From assembly GCF_014196615.1 (NCBI RefSeq), contig NZ_JACIDY010000003.1, positions 1 to 64,000 on the forward strand: 64,000 nucleotides of DNA, in the 5' to 3' direction. Below are positions 35,893 to 45,360 of this stretch, piece by piece; within the stretch, counting starts at the first letter, position 1; each line of letters starts with the position of its first letter. The DNA comes from Novosphingobium fluoreni (GTDB taxonomy: Bacteria; Pseudomonadota; Alphaproteobacteria; Sphingomonadales; Sphingomonadaceae). The position numbers were made by a program, and so were the translations under genes. Below the pieces are notes generated by a model that was not told the DNA's origin, made no database searches, and saw only the letters and a list, made by a program, of their open reading frames with translations.

Positions 35893-35905
35893 CCCTGTTT
35901 ATCTT

Positions 35906-36841
35906 CTAGATCGCCTTAGCGAGCGCCTCGATCTCTTCCATCGTCACGACGGAGGTGATTTCCACATCGCCCGCGCTGCGTTTGATCATGGGGCCGACGA
36001 CTTTGCCGCCCAGTTCGATGAAGTGCTGAACACCCGCTACGTGCATCGCGATCGCGCTTTCGCGCCAGCGGACGCGGCCGGTGACTTGTTCGACGAGGAG
36101 GCGCTGAACTTCTGCGGGGTCGCTGGTCATCGCCGCCGTGACGTTGGCGAAGAGCGGCAGGCGCAGCGCGCCCGGCGGCGTGGCGGCGAGCGCTTCGGCC
36201 ATGGCGTCGGCCGCAGGCGCCATCAGCGCGCAATGGAACGGGGCGGACACCGGCAAAGACACGCCGCGCTTGATGCCGTGCTCCTTCACAAGGGCGATCG
36301 CGCGCTCGATCGCTTCGCGGTGGCCGGAGAGCACGACCTGGCCCGGATCGTTGTCATTGGCGACGGAGCAGACCTGCCCCTCGGCAGCGGCGTCGGCCAG
36401 CGCGGTGGCCTTGGCGATGTCAGCGCCCAGCAGCGCTGCCATCGCGCCCTGCCCCACCGGTACGGCCGCCTGCATCGACTGGCCGCGCAGCTTCAGGAGG
36501 CGGGCGGTGTCCGCCAGGCTGAACGCCCCGACGGCGCACAGCGCGGTATATTCGCCCAGCGAGTGCCCGGCGACGAAGTCGCCCTTTTCCACCAGCGAGA
36601 CGCCGAAGTCCTTCTCCAGCACGCGCAAGGTGGCGATGGCGTTGGCCATGATCGCGGGCTGCGCGTTCTCCGTCAGCGTCAGCTGGTCCTCCGGCCCCTC
36701 GCGCATGATGCGCGAGAGATGCTGGCCCAGCACTTCGTCCACTTCCTGAAACACTTCGCGCGCGGCGGTGCTGGCATCGGCCAGATCCGTACCCATGCCG
36801 ACCTTCTGGCTGCCCTGTCCGGGAAAAACGAATGCGCGCAT
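35906..36841 (-). CDS. fabD: Malonyl-CoA:ACP transacylase
   Basis: This enzyme loads malonate onto acyl carrier protein for fatty-acid synthesis. It has 311 residues from the ATG at 36841, which has GGAGAGG eight bases upstream. The opening is MRAFVFPGQGSQKVGMG. The nucleophile is Ser94 in GHSLGEY, and the histidine lies in VSAPFHCALM. Its stop codon is in the same reading frame as the downstream GxxExxY frame. Confidence 0.96.
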   Translation of the reverse strand: MRAFVFPGQGSQKVGMGTDLADASTAAREVFQEVDEVLGQHLSRIMREGPEDQLTLTENAQPAIMANAIATLRVLEKDFGVSLVEKGDFVAGHSLGEYTALCAVGAFSLADTARLLKLRGQSMQAAVPVGQGAMAALLGADIAKATALADAAAEGQVCSVANDNDPGQVVLSGHREAIERAIALVKEHGIKRGVSLPVSAPFHCALMAPAADAMAEALAATPPGALRLPLFANVTAAMTSDPAEVQRLLVEQVTGRVRWRESAIAMHVAGVQHFIELGGKVVGPMIKRSAGDVEITSVVTMEEIEALAKAI

Positions 36842-36908
36842 CGCGATGAACCTCTCCAACTGCTGGCCGCGCCTTCATCCCAAGGTCACGGTGACGTGGC
36901 GGCGCGGA

Positions 36909-37736
36909 TTATTGCGGTTGCGCGCCGGGAGCAACCCCGAACGGCACGATCCTGTTGGCGGCGTCATGCCCGATGTCGGCGCGGCCAAGGTAGGGGATGG
37001 CGTGCCGATCGCACCAGTAACGGGCGATCTCCTCCTCGGTCTGGCCGAAGGGCCGGTCGTTCTCGGGCACGTCGCTGATGCGGCCCAGCAGCAGTCCGGC
37101 GACACCGCCCAAATGCGCGGTCACGTGGAAGAATAGGCGGTCGACGGCGTAGAGATGCTCGGAGACTTCCTCCACCATCACCACGTGCCCGGCCAGGCCC
37201 GGCATCAGCGGCGTGCCGCATAGCATCGCCAGCGTCATCAGGTTGAACGCGACGGTGGGGCGATGATCGAGCGAGGGCTCCAGCCCGGACATGTCGCCCG
37301 AGAGATAGCGCAACACCCGGCGCACGGCTTCGTCGCCTCGATCGCGGCGACTGCAAGCGAGCATTGGCGCGTGGACCGGGCGGCCGATCCGCTGGCGATA
37401 AAGTGCGCCCAGGAGGTAGCCCGCATCGGAGTAGCCGAGCCAGGTCTTGCGGTCGGCATTACGGTCAAACAGACGTAGCGCATCTTCCGCAATGCGGCCC
37501 GCGCCATAGCCACCGCGGGCGAACCATACGGCGTCGAACGAAGGGTCGTTCGCACACTCGACCAGGGCATCGCGGCGCTGGGCATCGCTGCCGGCGAAGT
37601 GGCCCTCCACGGCATAGCTTTGCGGGTGGACGACCAGTTCGACGCCCGGAAACTCCGCAGCGGCTAGCGCGGTGACGCGGGCGGCGTCCTCTGGCAGGAT
37701 GGGCGTGGACGGGGCGCAGACGGCAATGCGGATCAT
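36909..37736 (-). CDS. LD-carboxypeptidase (S66, LdcA-like)
   Basis: This predicted cytoplasmic enzyme removes the terminal D-Ala from muropeptide tetrapeptides during wall recycling. It has 275 residues; the S66 family is about 300. The nucleophile is Ser103 in GYSDAG, the glutamate is in EEVSEHLYAVDR and the histidine in ADIGHDAANRIVPFG. There is no signal peptide. It is divergent from an Mpl-like Mur ligase, whose substrate is the tripeptide this enzyme would release, which supports a recycling role. Confidence 0.88.
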   Translation of the reverse strand: MIRIAVCAPSTPILPEDAARVTALAAAEFPGVELVVHPQSYAVEGHFAGSDAQRRDALVECANDPSFDAVWFARGGYGAGRIAEDALRLFDRNADRKTWLGYSDAGYLLGALYRQRIGRPVHAPMLACSRRDRGDEAVRRVLRYLSGDMSGLEPSLDHRPTVAFNLMTLAMLCGTPLMPGLAGHVVMVEEVSEHLYAVDRLFFHVTAHLGGVAGLLLGRISDVPENDRPFGQTEEEIARYWCDRHAIPYLGRADIGHDAANRIVPFGVAPGAQPQ

Positions 37737-37886
37737 CCCATCAGCAAAGCAGCTTGCGACGGCGATGGCCAGAGGGTGTCCATCTCGGGAGCCCGCGAGA
37801 GGCGTTTCCGCGAGATCGATGTGAGATAGACCGGCCTTGCGCGAACCTGTTGTGCCGCGCCGCTACTCGCCTTACCCAGCGTTGCC

Positions 37887-39308
37887 ATGACCGCTCCTAC
37901 GCACGATCTCACCGCCCGCCCCTGGTTCTTCTGCGGCATCGGCGGGTCAGGCATGTTGCCGCTGGCGTTGATCCTCAAGGGCCTGGGCGCCCAAGTCGCC
38001 GGGTCGGATCGCAGCCGCGATCAGGGACGCAGCGCGGAAAAGTTCGCGTGGCTGGAGCGTGAAGGCTTTCACTTGTTCCCGCAGGACGGCAGCGGCGTGA
38101 CCTCGGCGGAACAAGTGCTGGTCGCTTCCGCCGCGGTGGAGGACAGCGTGCCCGAAGTCGTCCGCGCCAAGAATTTGGGGTGTGACCGGATGAGCCGCGC
38201 CCAGTTGCTGGCCGCGCTGTTCAATGCAGCACCACGCGGGATCGCGGTAGGCGGCACAAGCGGCAAGTCCACCGTCACCGGCATGATCGGCTGGATCCTA
38301 ACCGCCACCGGTCGCGATCCCACGATCATGAACGGCGCGGTGATGAAGAACTTGCGCGCGCCCGACGCTCCTTTCGCCAGCGCCCGCGTGGGGCAAGGCG
38401 CGGTGTTCGTTTCCGAAGTGGACGAGAGCGACGGCTCGATCGCGCTCTACCGCCCCGAAATAGCAGTGCTGGGCAATGTCAGCCTGGACCACAAAAGCCT
38501 GGAGGAATTGCGCGCCCTGTTCGGCGACTTCCTGGCGACGGCGAAAGTGGCGGCGATCAATCTCGACGATCCCGAAAGCGCGGCGCTGGCGGAAAGGGCC
38601 AACACCGTGCTGGGCTTCGGGATCGAGAGCGCGGACGCCGCCATCGGCGTGGAGCCGGGCAGCGTGGTGCAGCGGGCGGACGCGATCGAGGCGCGCGTGA
38701 TCGACCGGTGTGACGGATCGACGCACCCCCTCACCCTGCTCCAGCCCGGACGGCACAACCTCTACAACGCGCTGGCCGCGCTGGCAGGATGTGCCGCGCT
38801 GGGCGTGCCGCTGGACGAGGCGGTGGCGGCGCTGGGCGGGTTCGAGGGGCTCGCCCGCCGGTTCGACATCATCGGTACCAGCCCGTCCGGCGTGACGGTG
38901 ATCGACGATTTCGGCCACAATCCGGACAAGGTCTCGGCCACGCTCTCCACGCTGAAGGCGCATCCCGGCCGCGTGATCGCCTTCTTCCAGCCGCACGGCT
39001 ACGGTCCCTTGCGGCAGATGGGCGCGGAACTGGCGCAAGTCTTCGCGAGGCTGCTGGGCCCACAAGACGTGGTGCTGCTGTGCGACCCGGTCTATTTCGG
39101 CGGCACGGTGGACCGCAGCCAGGGCAGCGCGCGGATCGTCGACCTGATCGAAGCGGCGGGTGGCCGGGCGGAGTACATTCCCGCGCGCGAGGATTGCGGT
39201 GCGCGGATCGTGGAACTGGCGCAGCCGGGCGATCGCGTGGTCGTGATGGGCGCGCGCGACGATACCCTGACGACGTTCGCGGATGGGCTGCTGGCGAAGT
39301 TTGGGTGA
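37887..39308 (+). CDS. mpl: Mur ligase (Mpl-like UDP-MurNAc:tripeptide ligase)
   Basis: This is a 473-residue ATP-dependent Mur ligase. The N-terminal Rossmann motif is CGIGGSGMLPLALILKGLGA, the P-loop is GGTSGKSTVTG, and the central SEVDESDGSI and NVSLDHKSLEEL and C-terminal DDFGHNPDKV and FQPHGYGP segments follow. MurC shares this plan. Mpl is preferred because of the divergent LdcA gene and the absence of neighbouring dcw genes, but that rests on context. Mpl attaches recovered L-Ala-gamma-D-Glu-meso-Dap to UDP-MurNAc. Confidence 0.78.
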   Translation: MTAPTHDLTARPWFFCGIGGSGMLPLALILKGLGAQVAGSDRSRDQGRSAEKFAWLEREGFHLFPQDGSGVTSAEQVLVASAAVEDSVPEVVRAKNLGCDRMSRAQLLAALFNAAPRGIAVGGTSGKSTVTGMIGWILTATGRDPTIMNGAVMKNLRAPDAPFASARVGQGAVFVSEVDESDGSIALYRPEIAVLGNVSLDHKSLEELRALFGDFLATAKVAAINLDDPESAALAERANTVLGFGIESADAAIGVEPGSVVQRADAIEARVIDRCDGSTHPLTLLQPGRHNLYNALAALAGCAALGVPLDEAVAALGGFEGLARRFDIIGTSPSGVTVIDDFGHNPDKVSATLSTLKAHPGRVIAFFQPHGYGPLRQMGAELAQVFARLLGPQDVVLLCDPVYFGGTVDRSQGSARIVDLIEAAGGRAEYIPAREDCGARIVELAQPGDRVVVMGARDDTLTTFADGLLAKFG

Positions 39309-39333
39309 GCGCTGACAATGCCCGGCGGGCGTA

Positions 39334-40281
39334 TCAGTGCGCGCCCTTCCCCCGCGCCTTGGCGATGAGGTGAACGATCAACGCGATCACGCCACCCAGC
39401 ACCAGCCCCACCACGGCAGACGCCAGCGCATAGCTCAGCCAGCCAAGCACGCCGCCCAGCGCGCCGGTGGCGTGTTCCACCGCATGTTGGATGCCGTGCG
39501 CGACATGCGCGGGGCCAGCCAGACCCAGTTCCTCCAGCCCATGCAGGATGATCCCGCCGCCGACCCACAGCATCGCCACGGTGCCCACGGTGGACAGCAG
39601 CACCAGCAGCACCGGCATTGCTTTCAGCAGGCCGCGGCCCGTGCTCTTGGCGGCGGCGTTGTCCTTCTTGGTCAGGTGCAGGCCGATATCGTCCATCTTC
39701 ACGATCAGGCCCACCGCGCCATAGACCAGCACGGTGATGACGATGCCCACCAGCGCCAGGATAACCCCGCGCCCGATCAGCGTCTGGTCCGCAACTTCGG
39801 CCAGCGCGATCGCCATGATCTCGGCCGACAGGATAAGGTCGGTGCGCACCGCCCCCGAAACGCGCGCCTTTTCGAACGCGGCGACGTCCGTCGGCTCATC
39901 CTCCAGCGTTTCGCCATGCTTGGCCCCGCCCAGCTTCTCCAGCACCTTTTCCGCACCTTCGAAGGAAAGGTAGGCGCCTCCCAGCATCAGCAGCGGCGTG
40001 ATCGCGCCAGGCAGGAACTGGCTCAGCAGCAGGGCCACCGGCAGCAGGATGACCAGCTTGTTGAACAGCGAACCCTTGGCGATCTTCCAGATCACCGGAA
40101 GCTCGCGGTCGGGCGTGAAATCGGTAACATAAGACGGAGTCACCGCCGCGTCATCGATCACCACGCCAGCAGCCTTGCTGCCGGCCTTGGCGATTCCGGC
40201 GGCGACATCGTCCGCCGAAGCAGCCGCCGCCCGAGCGATGACGGATACGTCGTCCAGTAATGCAACGAGACCCGATGGCAT
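39334..40281 (-). CDS. DUF808 inner-membrane protein (YedI-like)
   Basis: This 315-residue protein has an N-terminal soluble part with the family opening PSGLVALLDDVSVIARAAAASADD and about seven membrane spans. TDLILSAEIMAIALAEVADQ is the most conserved family block. No biochemical role is known. The ATG at 40281 is chosen because it starts that family opening and has GGGAG upstream. The gene ends 25 bp from the convergent mpl stop. Confidence 0.88.
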   Translation of the reverse strand: MPSGLVALLDDVSVIARAAAASADDVAAGIAKAGSKAAGVVIDDAAVTPSYVTDFTPDRELPVIWKIAKGSLFNKLVILLPVALLLSQFLPGAITPLLMLGGAYLSFEGAEKVLEKLGGAKHGETLEDEPTDVAAFEKARVSGAVRTDLILSAEIMAIALAEVADQTLIGRGVILALVGIVITVLVYGAVGLIVKMDDIGLHLTKKDNAAAKSTGRGLLKAMPVLLVLLSTVGTVAMLWVGGGIILHGLEELGLAGPAHVAHGIQHAVEHATGALGGVLGWLSYALASAVVGLVLGGVIALIVHLIAKARGKGAH

Positions 40282-40446
40282 GATGATGCAGCTCCCCTGT
40301 TGCAACTTAGCGCGCTCTGGCCGATTCTATGACGCAATGCGAGAGCGAAGGCGAAAAAGCGCGATGGCGCATCAGGTTGCATCACCGGCTCTCACCAGGG
40401 GGCGGCGCATACCGGCACGTCCGCCTATCGGGATGATCATCCCGGC

Positions 40447-42411
40447 ATGAACGAGGTACCAGCGACACTCCCGGAAACCGGCCGCCTGCGCCGGCAGATG
40501 CGGGCGCATCCGGGGCTTGTCGTCCTGGCGGCCGTCTTGCTGCTGCTGGTCGCGTGGCAGACGTGGACCGCGCCGCCGTGGAAGCTGAATGCGCCGCCGG
40601 TCGCCGCCGGGGTCGATCTGCTGGACGCCAACGGCAAGGTATTCGCCCATCGCGGCCCGCGTCCCTCCGAACGGATCGACGCCGCCGCCCTGCCCGCACA
40701 TGTGCGCAGCGCGTTCCTGGCCATCGAGGACCGCCGGTTCTACGCCCACGGCGCGCTGGACTATCGCGGCCTGACACGCGCGGTGCTGGCGAACCTGCGG
40801 GCGGGCGGCGTGTCGCAAGGTGGCTCCACGATCACGCAGCAATACGTCAAGAACGCCTTCCTCACCCACGATCGCACCTGGACGCGCAAGTTCAAGGAAC
40901 TGTTGCTGGCCGACTGGGTGGAGAACTGGATGAGCAAGGACCAGATCCTCTCGCGCTATCTGGAGAAGGCGTATTTCGGGGCGCAGCAGACGGGGCTCGC
41001 CGCCGCATCGCGCTTCTATTTCGATCGCGCGCCCGAAGACCTGACGCTGGGCCAGGCGGCGATGCTGGCCGGATTGGTGAAAGCGCCTTCTCGCCTCGCC
41101 CCCACGGTGGACCGGGCCGCCGCGCGCGCCCGGATGCGCGTGGTGCTGGGCGCGATGGCGGACGCGGAATTCATCACCCCGGCAGAGGCCAAGGCGGTGC
41201 GCAATCCGCGCGTCGTCTCTAGCGGAAGACCCCGGGAAAGCGCGGGCTGGTTCGCGGACTGGCTCTACACCCGGCTGCCCGATGATGCGGCCGGCGCGAT
41301 ACGCACCACGCTGGAGCCCGAAATTCAGCGCCGGGCCGAGCGGGTGGTGGATCAGGCCCGCCTCGGCGGTGCGGAAATCGCGCTGATCGCGCTGCGCCCC
41401 GATGGCCGCGTCGCCGCGCTGGTGGGCGGCAGCGACTGGCAACCCGGTGCCTTCAACCGGGTCAGCCAGGCCCGGCGACAGCCCGGTTCCACCTTCAAGC
41501 TGTTCGATTATCTGGCCGCGTTCCGGTCCGGCGCGCGGCCTGACGACATCGTGGTCGATTCCCCCCTGGTGATCGGGGACTGGCGGCCCAGCAACGGCTA
41601 TCGCGGATACTATGGCCCGATGACCCTGCGGGAAGCTTTCGCGATTTCCAGCAATACCGCCGCCGTGCGGATCGCGCGCGCGGCGGGCTATCGCGAGGTG
41701 GTGAAGGCCGCGCACGATCTGGGCGTCGTATCCCCCTTGCCCGAGGATGCGCCCAGTCTGCCGCTGGGCACCGCGAACCTCACGCTGGAGGAACTGGCGG
41801 GTGCCTACGCCGCTTTCGCGCTCGGCCGCTATCCGGTGGCCGTGCATGGCAGAGCGGGTGCGGACAAGCTGCCGCCCAACCGCCTCGATCAGCGCCGCGA
41901 ATGGGCACCGATGCTGGACCTGCTCTGGCAATCGGCGAACGAGGGCACCGGCCGCCGCGCCTCGCTCTCGCTACCCACATTCGGCAAGACCGGCACCACC
42001 CAGGATGGGCGTGACGCGCTGTTCGTGGGCTTTGCCGGCGATCTCGTCACCGCCGTGTGGATCGGGCGCGATGACAACAAGCCGATCCCCGGCGCCAGCG
42101 GCGGCCAGTTGCCGGCGCGTATCTGGCGCAATTTCATGAGCGGATTGGCGCTGAAGCCGCTCGCCATCCCGATGCCGCCGCAAGCCAGCCGCATTCGCCG
42201 CGTCTGGGGGGCGGAGGATACCTCCGAGGGCGAGGATACAGGCGAAGAGGATGCGCCGCTCATCCAGCTGCCGATAGATCCGCGCGCGGTCTTGGAGGGC
42301 CTGCTGCCGCGCCCTGACGATCGGAGCGGCCCGCCCGATCAAGGTTTGCCGCCGCCGCCGCCGCAAGATGGCCCCCGCTACGATCCCGACACGCCCGAGG
42401 ATATGGAATAG
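40447..42411 (+). CDS. Class A penicillin-binding protein (transglycosylase/transpeptidase)
   Basis: This 654-residue enzyme polymerises glycan strands and crosslinks peptides. One N-terminal membrane span (about residues 23-40) precedes the GT51 domain, with the catalytic Glu94 in AIEDRRFYAHG and GGSTITQQYVKN. The transpeptidase domain has Ser348 in GSTFK, SSN near 400 and KTG near 513. The C-terminal 70 residues are a Glu/Asp/Pro-rich low-complexity tail. It is short for PBP1A and lacks an OB-like insertion, so assignment to the 1A, 1B or 1C type is left open. Confidence 0.92.
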   Translation: MNEVPATLPETGRLRRQMRAHPGLVVLAAVLLLLVAWQTWTAPPWKLNAPPVAAGVDLLDANGKVFAHRGPRPSERIDAAALPAHVRSAFLAIEDRRFYAHGALDYRGLTRAVLANLRAGGVSQGGSTITQQYVKNAFLTHDRTWTRKFKELLLADWVENWMSKDQILSRYLEKAYFGAQQTGLAAASRFYFDRAPEDLTLGQAAMLAGLVKAPSRLAPTVDRAAARARMRVVLGAMADAEFITPAEAKAVRNPRVVSSGRPRESAGWFADWLYTRLPDDAAGAIRTTLEPEIQRRAERVVDQARLGGAEIALIALRPDGRVAALVGGSDWQPGAFNRVSQARRQPGSTFKLFDYLAAFRSGARPDDIVVDSPLVIGDWRPSNGYRGYYGPMTLREAFAISSNTAAVRIARAAGYREVVKAAHDLGVVSPLPEDAPSLPLGTANLTLEELAGAYAAFALGRYPVAVHGRAGADKLPPNRLDQRREWAPMLDLLWQSANEGTGRRASLSLPTFGKTGTTQDGRDALFVGFAGDLVTAVWIGRDDNKPIPGASGGQLPARIWRNFMSGLALKPLAIPMPPQASRIRRVWGAEDTSEGEDTGEEDAPLIQLPIDPRAVLEGLLPRPDDRSGPPDQGLPPPPPQDGPRYDPDTPEDME

Positions 42412-42429
42412 CGGGCGAAACCCGCGTGA

Positions 42430-44088
42430 TCAGCCGCGCAAGCTCGCCCTCGCCTTCGGGCACAGCACCGCGCGAATGCGCTCCCACCAGCTCTCACTCG
42501 CCGATGCCACCGCTGCATTGGCGGCGATGCCGGACTGGCGAGTCGTGCGATTCACATCCCTCACCGGCGCGCCCAGAAGGTTGGTGCCCCGGCAATCCTC
42601 GATGCGGGTGGGCGGCGTGCCGGAGACATTGGCATAAACGATGTGCCGCAGCCGACGCCTGGCTCCGTCTCGGGTATCGACGGCGTTGACCTTGCGGATG
42701 GTCAGCCCATCCCCGAGATCGCCGAACACCACCACGGCGGAGGATAGCTCTCCGGCGCGATCGGGCGGGAGGTCGATTTCGGCCCGTCCTGTATTGGCGA
42801 TCGTCAGGTCGGAAATCAGCCCGGCACAGGCGTTGATGCGGATACCGGCGCTACGGGCGTTCTTGATTGCGCCGCCGCCGACGTCGATGTCTTCGTAGCG
42901 GTCCACCAGGATCGCGAACCCGTCGATATCGTGGCTGATCCGGTTGTCGCGAATGGTGGCGCCGCGCAGCCCCACCACCCATGGCGTCTTGCTCTTGTTG
43001 TTGGCCGCCTGGCTCACCGTGATGGCGTTGGGATTGGCCAGCGCCGCGCCTTCGAGGTTTTCGTAAGTATTGATGATCGTATTGCGCGATATGTCGACAT
43101 CGCACCAGTTGAACGCGTCGATGCAGCCTTGGTAGACCGTGTTGTCGGTGAAGGCGATGGTGTGCATCGTGCCGTTGTAGATGTTGTTCGGAAATCCCTC
43201 GTAGAAGAAGCTGAACGTCACCGCGCGGCGATAGTGGGTTCGCGCCGCCAAGGCCTCCTTGCTGTCGCTGGCGAACTTGGGCGTCCGCTCCGGCGGCGCA
43301 TAACCCTGGCGGAAATCGAACACATTGTGATGGATGCGCACGTTGATGATCGGCACGTGCGCTTCCAGCTTCTCGATATCGAGCGCGGCCACCCAGCGGC
43401 TGTCCGCCACGCCGTCCTTGAAGGTATTGTACGCGATTTCCGCATCGTTCTGCCCGCCGCCGATGTCGTGCGAGAAGTTGTCGTAGAAAGTGCAGTGCAG
43501 GATCTTGATCCCCACGCCATCGAGATTGATCCCCGCCCCGCGAAAGCCGTGGACGGTGCATCGTTCAAAGTACCAGTCACGCGCACGCAGGCACAGCACA
43601 CCATGGCCGTGTTGCCATTGATCGCCGTCCACGCTGCCGGCACGCGAAGGCGTGATATGCTGGTTCTGGATATTGCCGTCGATGTCGATCCCAACGAAGC
43701 TGACGTTTTGCGCCGCCGCCTTGTCCTCCCAGAACGGGTGGTAGAACAGCCCGCCCGGCTCTCGCCGCCCGCCGCTCAGCAGGAACTTCGCTCCCTCACC
43801 GCTGAAGTGCAGGTTCGAATAGAGACGGATGACACCGCGCTTGAATGCGAACGGACCGCCCACCCCGTTGAACATCCCATAGGTCGCCGTCTCGCCACCG
43901 ATGAGATAGACCCGTTCCTTGCCGCCGCACAGGATCGTCGCGCCGCCCATCCGCGTCGCCATCGCGATCACCTTGCGCACGGCTTCGGTATCGTCGGTCA
44001 CGCCATCGCCGCGCGCATGCTCCCACAGCCGGATCACGTTGGTCTTGATCGCAGGCGTGAGGGCGTGGTTCCTGGGCGCAGTGGTCAA
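42430..44088 (-). CDS. Right-handed parallel beta-helix protein (pectate-lyase-like)
   Basis: This is a 552-residue protein. The N-terminal GDGVTDDTEAVRKVIAMATRMGGATILCGG is the opening of the pectate_lyase_3/tailspike-type helix, and about ten rungs follow with Asn/Ile-rich turns (NVRIHHNVFDF, FTDNTVYQG, VDISRNTIINTYEN). There is no signal peptide. A TTG at 44088 is the first usable start after a stop; its ribosome site is weak. The fold acts on or binds polysaccharides, as in lyases, epimerases and phage tailspikes. No phage or capsule genes are adjacent, so the role is unknown. Confidence 0.8.
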   Translation of the reverse strand: MTTAPRNHALTPAIKTNVIRLWEHARGDGVTDDTEAVRKVIAMATRMGGATILCGGKERVYLIGGETATYGMFNGVGGPFAFKRGVIRLYSNLHFSGEGAKFLLSGGRREPGGLFYHPFWEDKAAAQNVSFVGIDIDGNIQNQHITPSRAGSVDGDQWQHGHGVLCLRARDWYFERCTVHGFRGAGINLDGVGIKILHCTFYDNFSHDIGGGQNDAEIAYNTFKDGVADSRWVAALDIEKLEAHVPIINVRIHHNVFDFRQGYAPPERTPKFASDSKEALAARTHYRRAVTFSFFYEGFPNNIYNGTMHTIAFTDNTVYQGCIDAFNWCDVDISRNTIINTYENLEGAALANPNAITVSQAANNKSKTPWVVGLRGATIRDNRISHDIDGFAILVDRYEDIDVGGGAIKNARSAGIRINACAGLISDLTIANTGRAEIDLPPDRAGELSSAVVVFGDLGDGLTIRKVNAVDTRDGARRRLRHIVYANVSGTPPTRIEDCRGTNLLGAPVRDVNRTTRQSGIAANAAVASASESWWERIRAVLCPKARASLRG

Positions 44089-44230
44089 CGCTTGGTACTT
44101 TCTCAGTATCGCTGGGGACTATGTGATCACACGGATACCCGGCGCGAACAACGCGCTTTCGCACAGCCCACCCCGCGCAGCGCCCGCTTGGCGCGTGACG
44201 GTGGCGGGCGAGCGTTCTAAAGCAGCCCGG

Positions 44231-44878
44231 ATGCTGCCGCCGCTGCCAGACCTTCCGATCGATCCGCTGCCCTTGCAGGTGCTGTTGCCGTGGCTCGATC
44301 TAGCGGGCTTGGCCGTGTTCGCCGCGTCCGGCGCGCTGGCGGCGGCGCGCAAGCGGCTGGACTTCGTGGGCGCGTGTTTCTTCGCGCTCATCACCGCGAC
44401 CGGGGGCGGCACCTTGCGCGATCTGTTGATCCGCGCGCCGGTGTTCTGGATGCAGGCGCCGACCCCGGTGCTGTTGTGCATCGGCGTGGCGCTGGCGGCC
44501 TGGGCGATCCCGCTCAAGTGGTGGCCCGAGCGCGCTCTGGACTGGCTCGACGGCGCAGGTCTCGCCGCTTACGCCGTCTATGGTGCGGGCAAGGCGCTGC
44601 AATACGGCATCTCACCCGTGCCCGCCGTTGCCGCAGGCGTGATCACCGCCTGCCTGGGCGGCGTGATCCGCGATATCACCGCCGGGGTGCCATCGATCCT
44701 TTTGCGGCACGAACTCTATGTCACGGCGGCGCTGGGCGCGGCCACGCTGTTCGTGGTGCTGACGACGCTGGGCCTCCCCGCACCGATTCCGGCGATGCTG
44801 GGATTTCTGGCCGGGTTCGCCCTGCGCGGCGCCGCGATCTTGTGGAAGATCACGCTACCCGCGCACCGGGGCGCCTGA
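44231..44878 (+). CDS. TRIC-type (YadS/UPF0126) cation channel family protein
   Basis: This 215-residue inner-membrane protein has seven spans arranged as two repeats. Repeat signatures are ASGALAAARKRLDFVGACFFALITATGGGTLRDLL and AVYGAGKALQYG followed by TACLGGVIRDITAGVPS. Bacterial members form trimeric potassium-permeable channels. The ATG at 44231 has only a weak ribosome site; GTG codons 30-40 bp upstream are alternatives. Confidence 0.88.
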   Translation: MLPPLPDLPIDPLPLQVLLPWLDLAGLAVFAASGALAAARKRLDFVGACFFALITATGGGTLRDLLIRAPVFWMQAPTPVLLCIGVALAAWAIPLKWWPERALDWLDGAGLAAYAVYGAGKALQYGISPVPAVAAGVITACLGGVIRDITAGVPSILLRHELYVTAALGAATLFVVLTTLGLPAPIPAMLGFLAGFALRGAAILWKITLPAHRGA

Positions 44879-44995
44879 CACCGCGCTTGCCTTCGTGGCG
44901 GAAAGCTGTATGGGCCCACCCTTCAAGAAAGCCGGAGGGGCCCCGCAATCGTGCGGATCAGCCAGCGATCGGTTACAGATGTGAAGGAAGCTGCC

Positions 44996-45358
44996 GTGGC
45001 TCATTATGAGCACGTGTTCCTGGCGCGCCAGGATCTGAGCCAGTCGCAAGTCGACGCGCTGGCCACCACCGCCACCGAGATCGTCGAAGCCAACCAGGGC
45101 AAGGTCACCAAGACCGAGTCGTGGGGCCTCAAGAATCTCGCCTACAAGATCAAGCGCAACCGCAAGGCGCACTTCGTGATGCTCAACCTGGATGCATCGG
45201 GTGCCGCCGTGGCTGAGCTGGAGCGTCAGACCGCCATCAACGAGGATATCATCCGCTGGGTGACCATCCGCGTTGACGAGCACGAGGAAGGCCCCTCGGT
45301 CATGATGCGCAAGTCCGACCGCGAGCGTACGCGCCGCCGCGAACGTGAGGGGAACTGA
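44996..45358 (+). CDS. rpsF: 30S ribosomal protein S6
   Basis: This small-subunit protein has 120 residues from the GTG at 44996, with GGAAG upstream, giving the family opening [14 protein letters not shown]. The S6 fold includes [18 protein letters not shown]. The C-terminus is basic ([12 protein letters not shown]). It is the first gene of rpsF-rpsR-rplI, with 2-bp spacing to rpsR. S6 binds S18 and in many bacteria represses its own operon. Confidence 0.97.
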   Translation: MAHYEHVFLARQDLSQSQVDALATTATEIVEANQGKVTKTESWGLKNLAYKIKRNRKAHFVMLNLDASGAAVAELERQTAINEDIIRWVTIRVDEHEEGPSVMMRKSDRERTRRREREGN

Positions 45359-45360
45359 TC

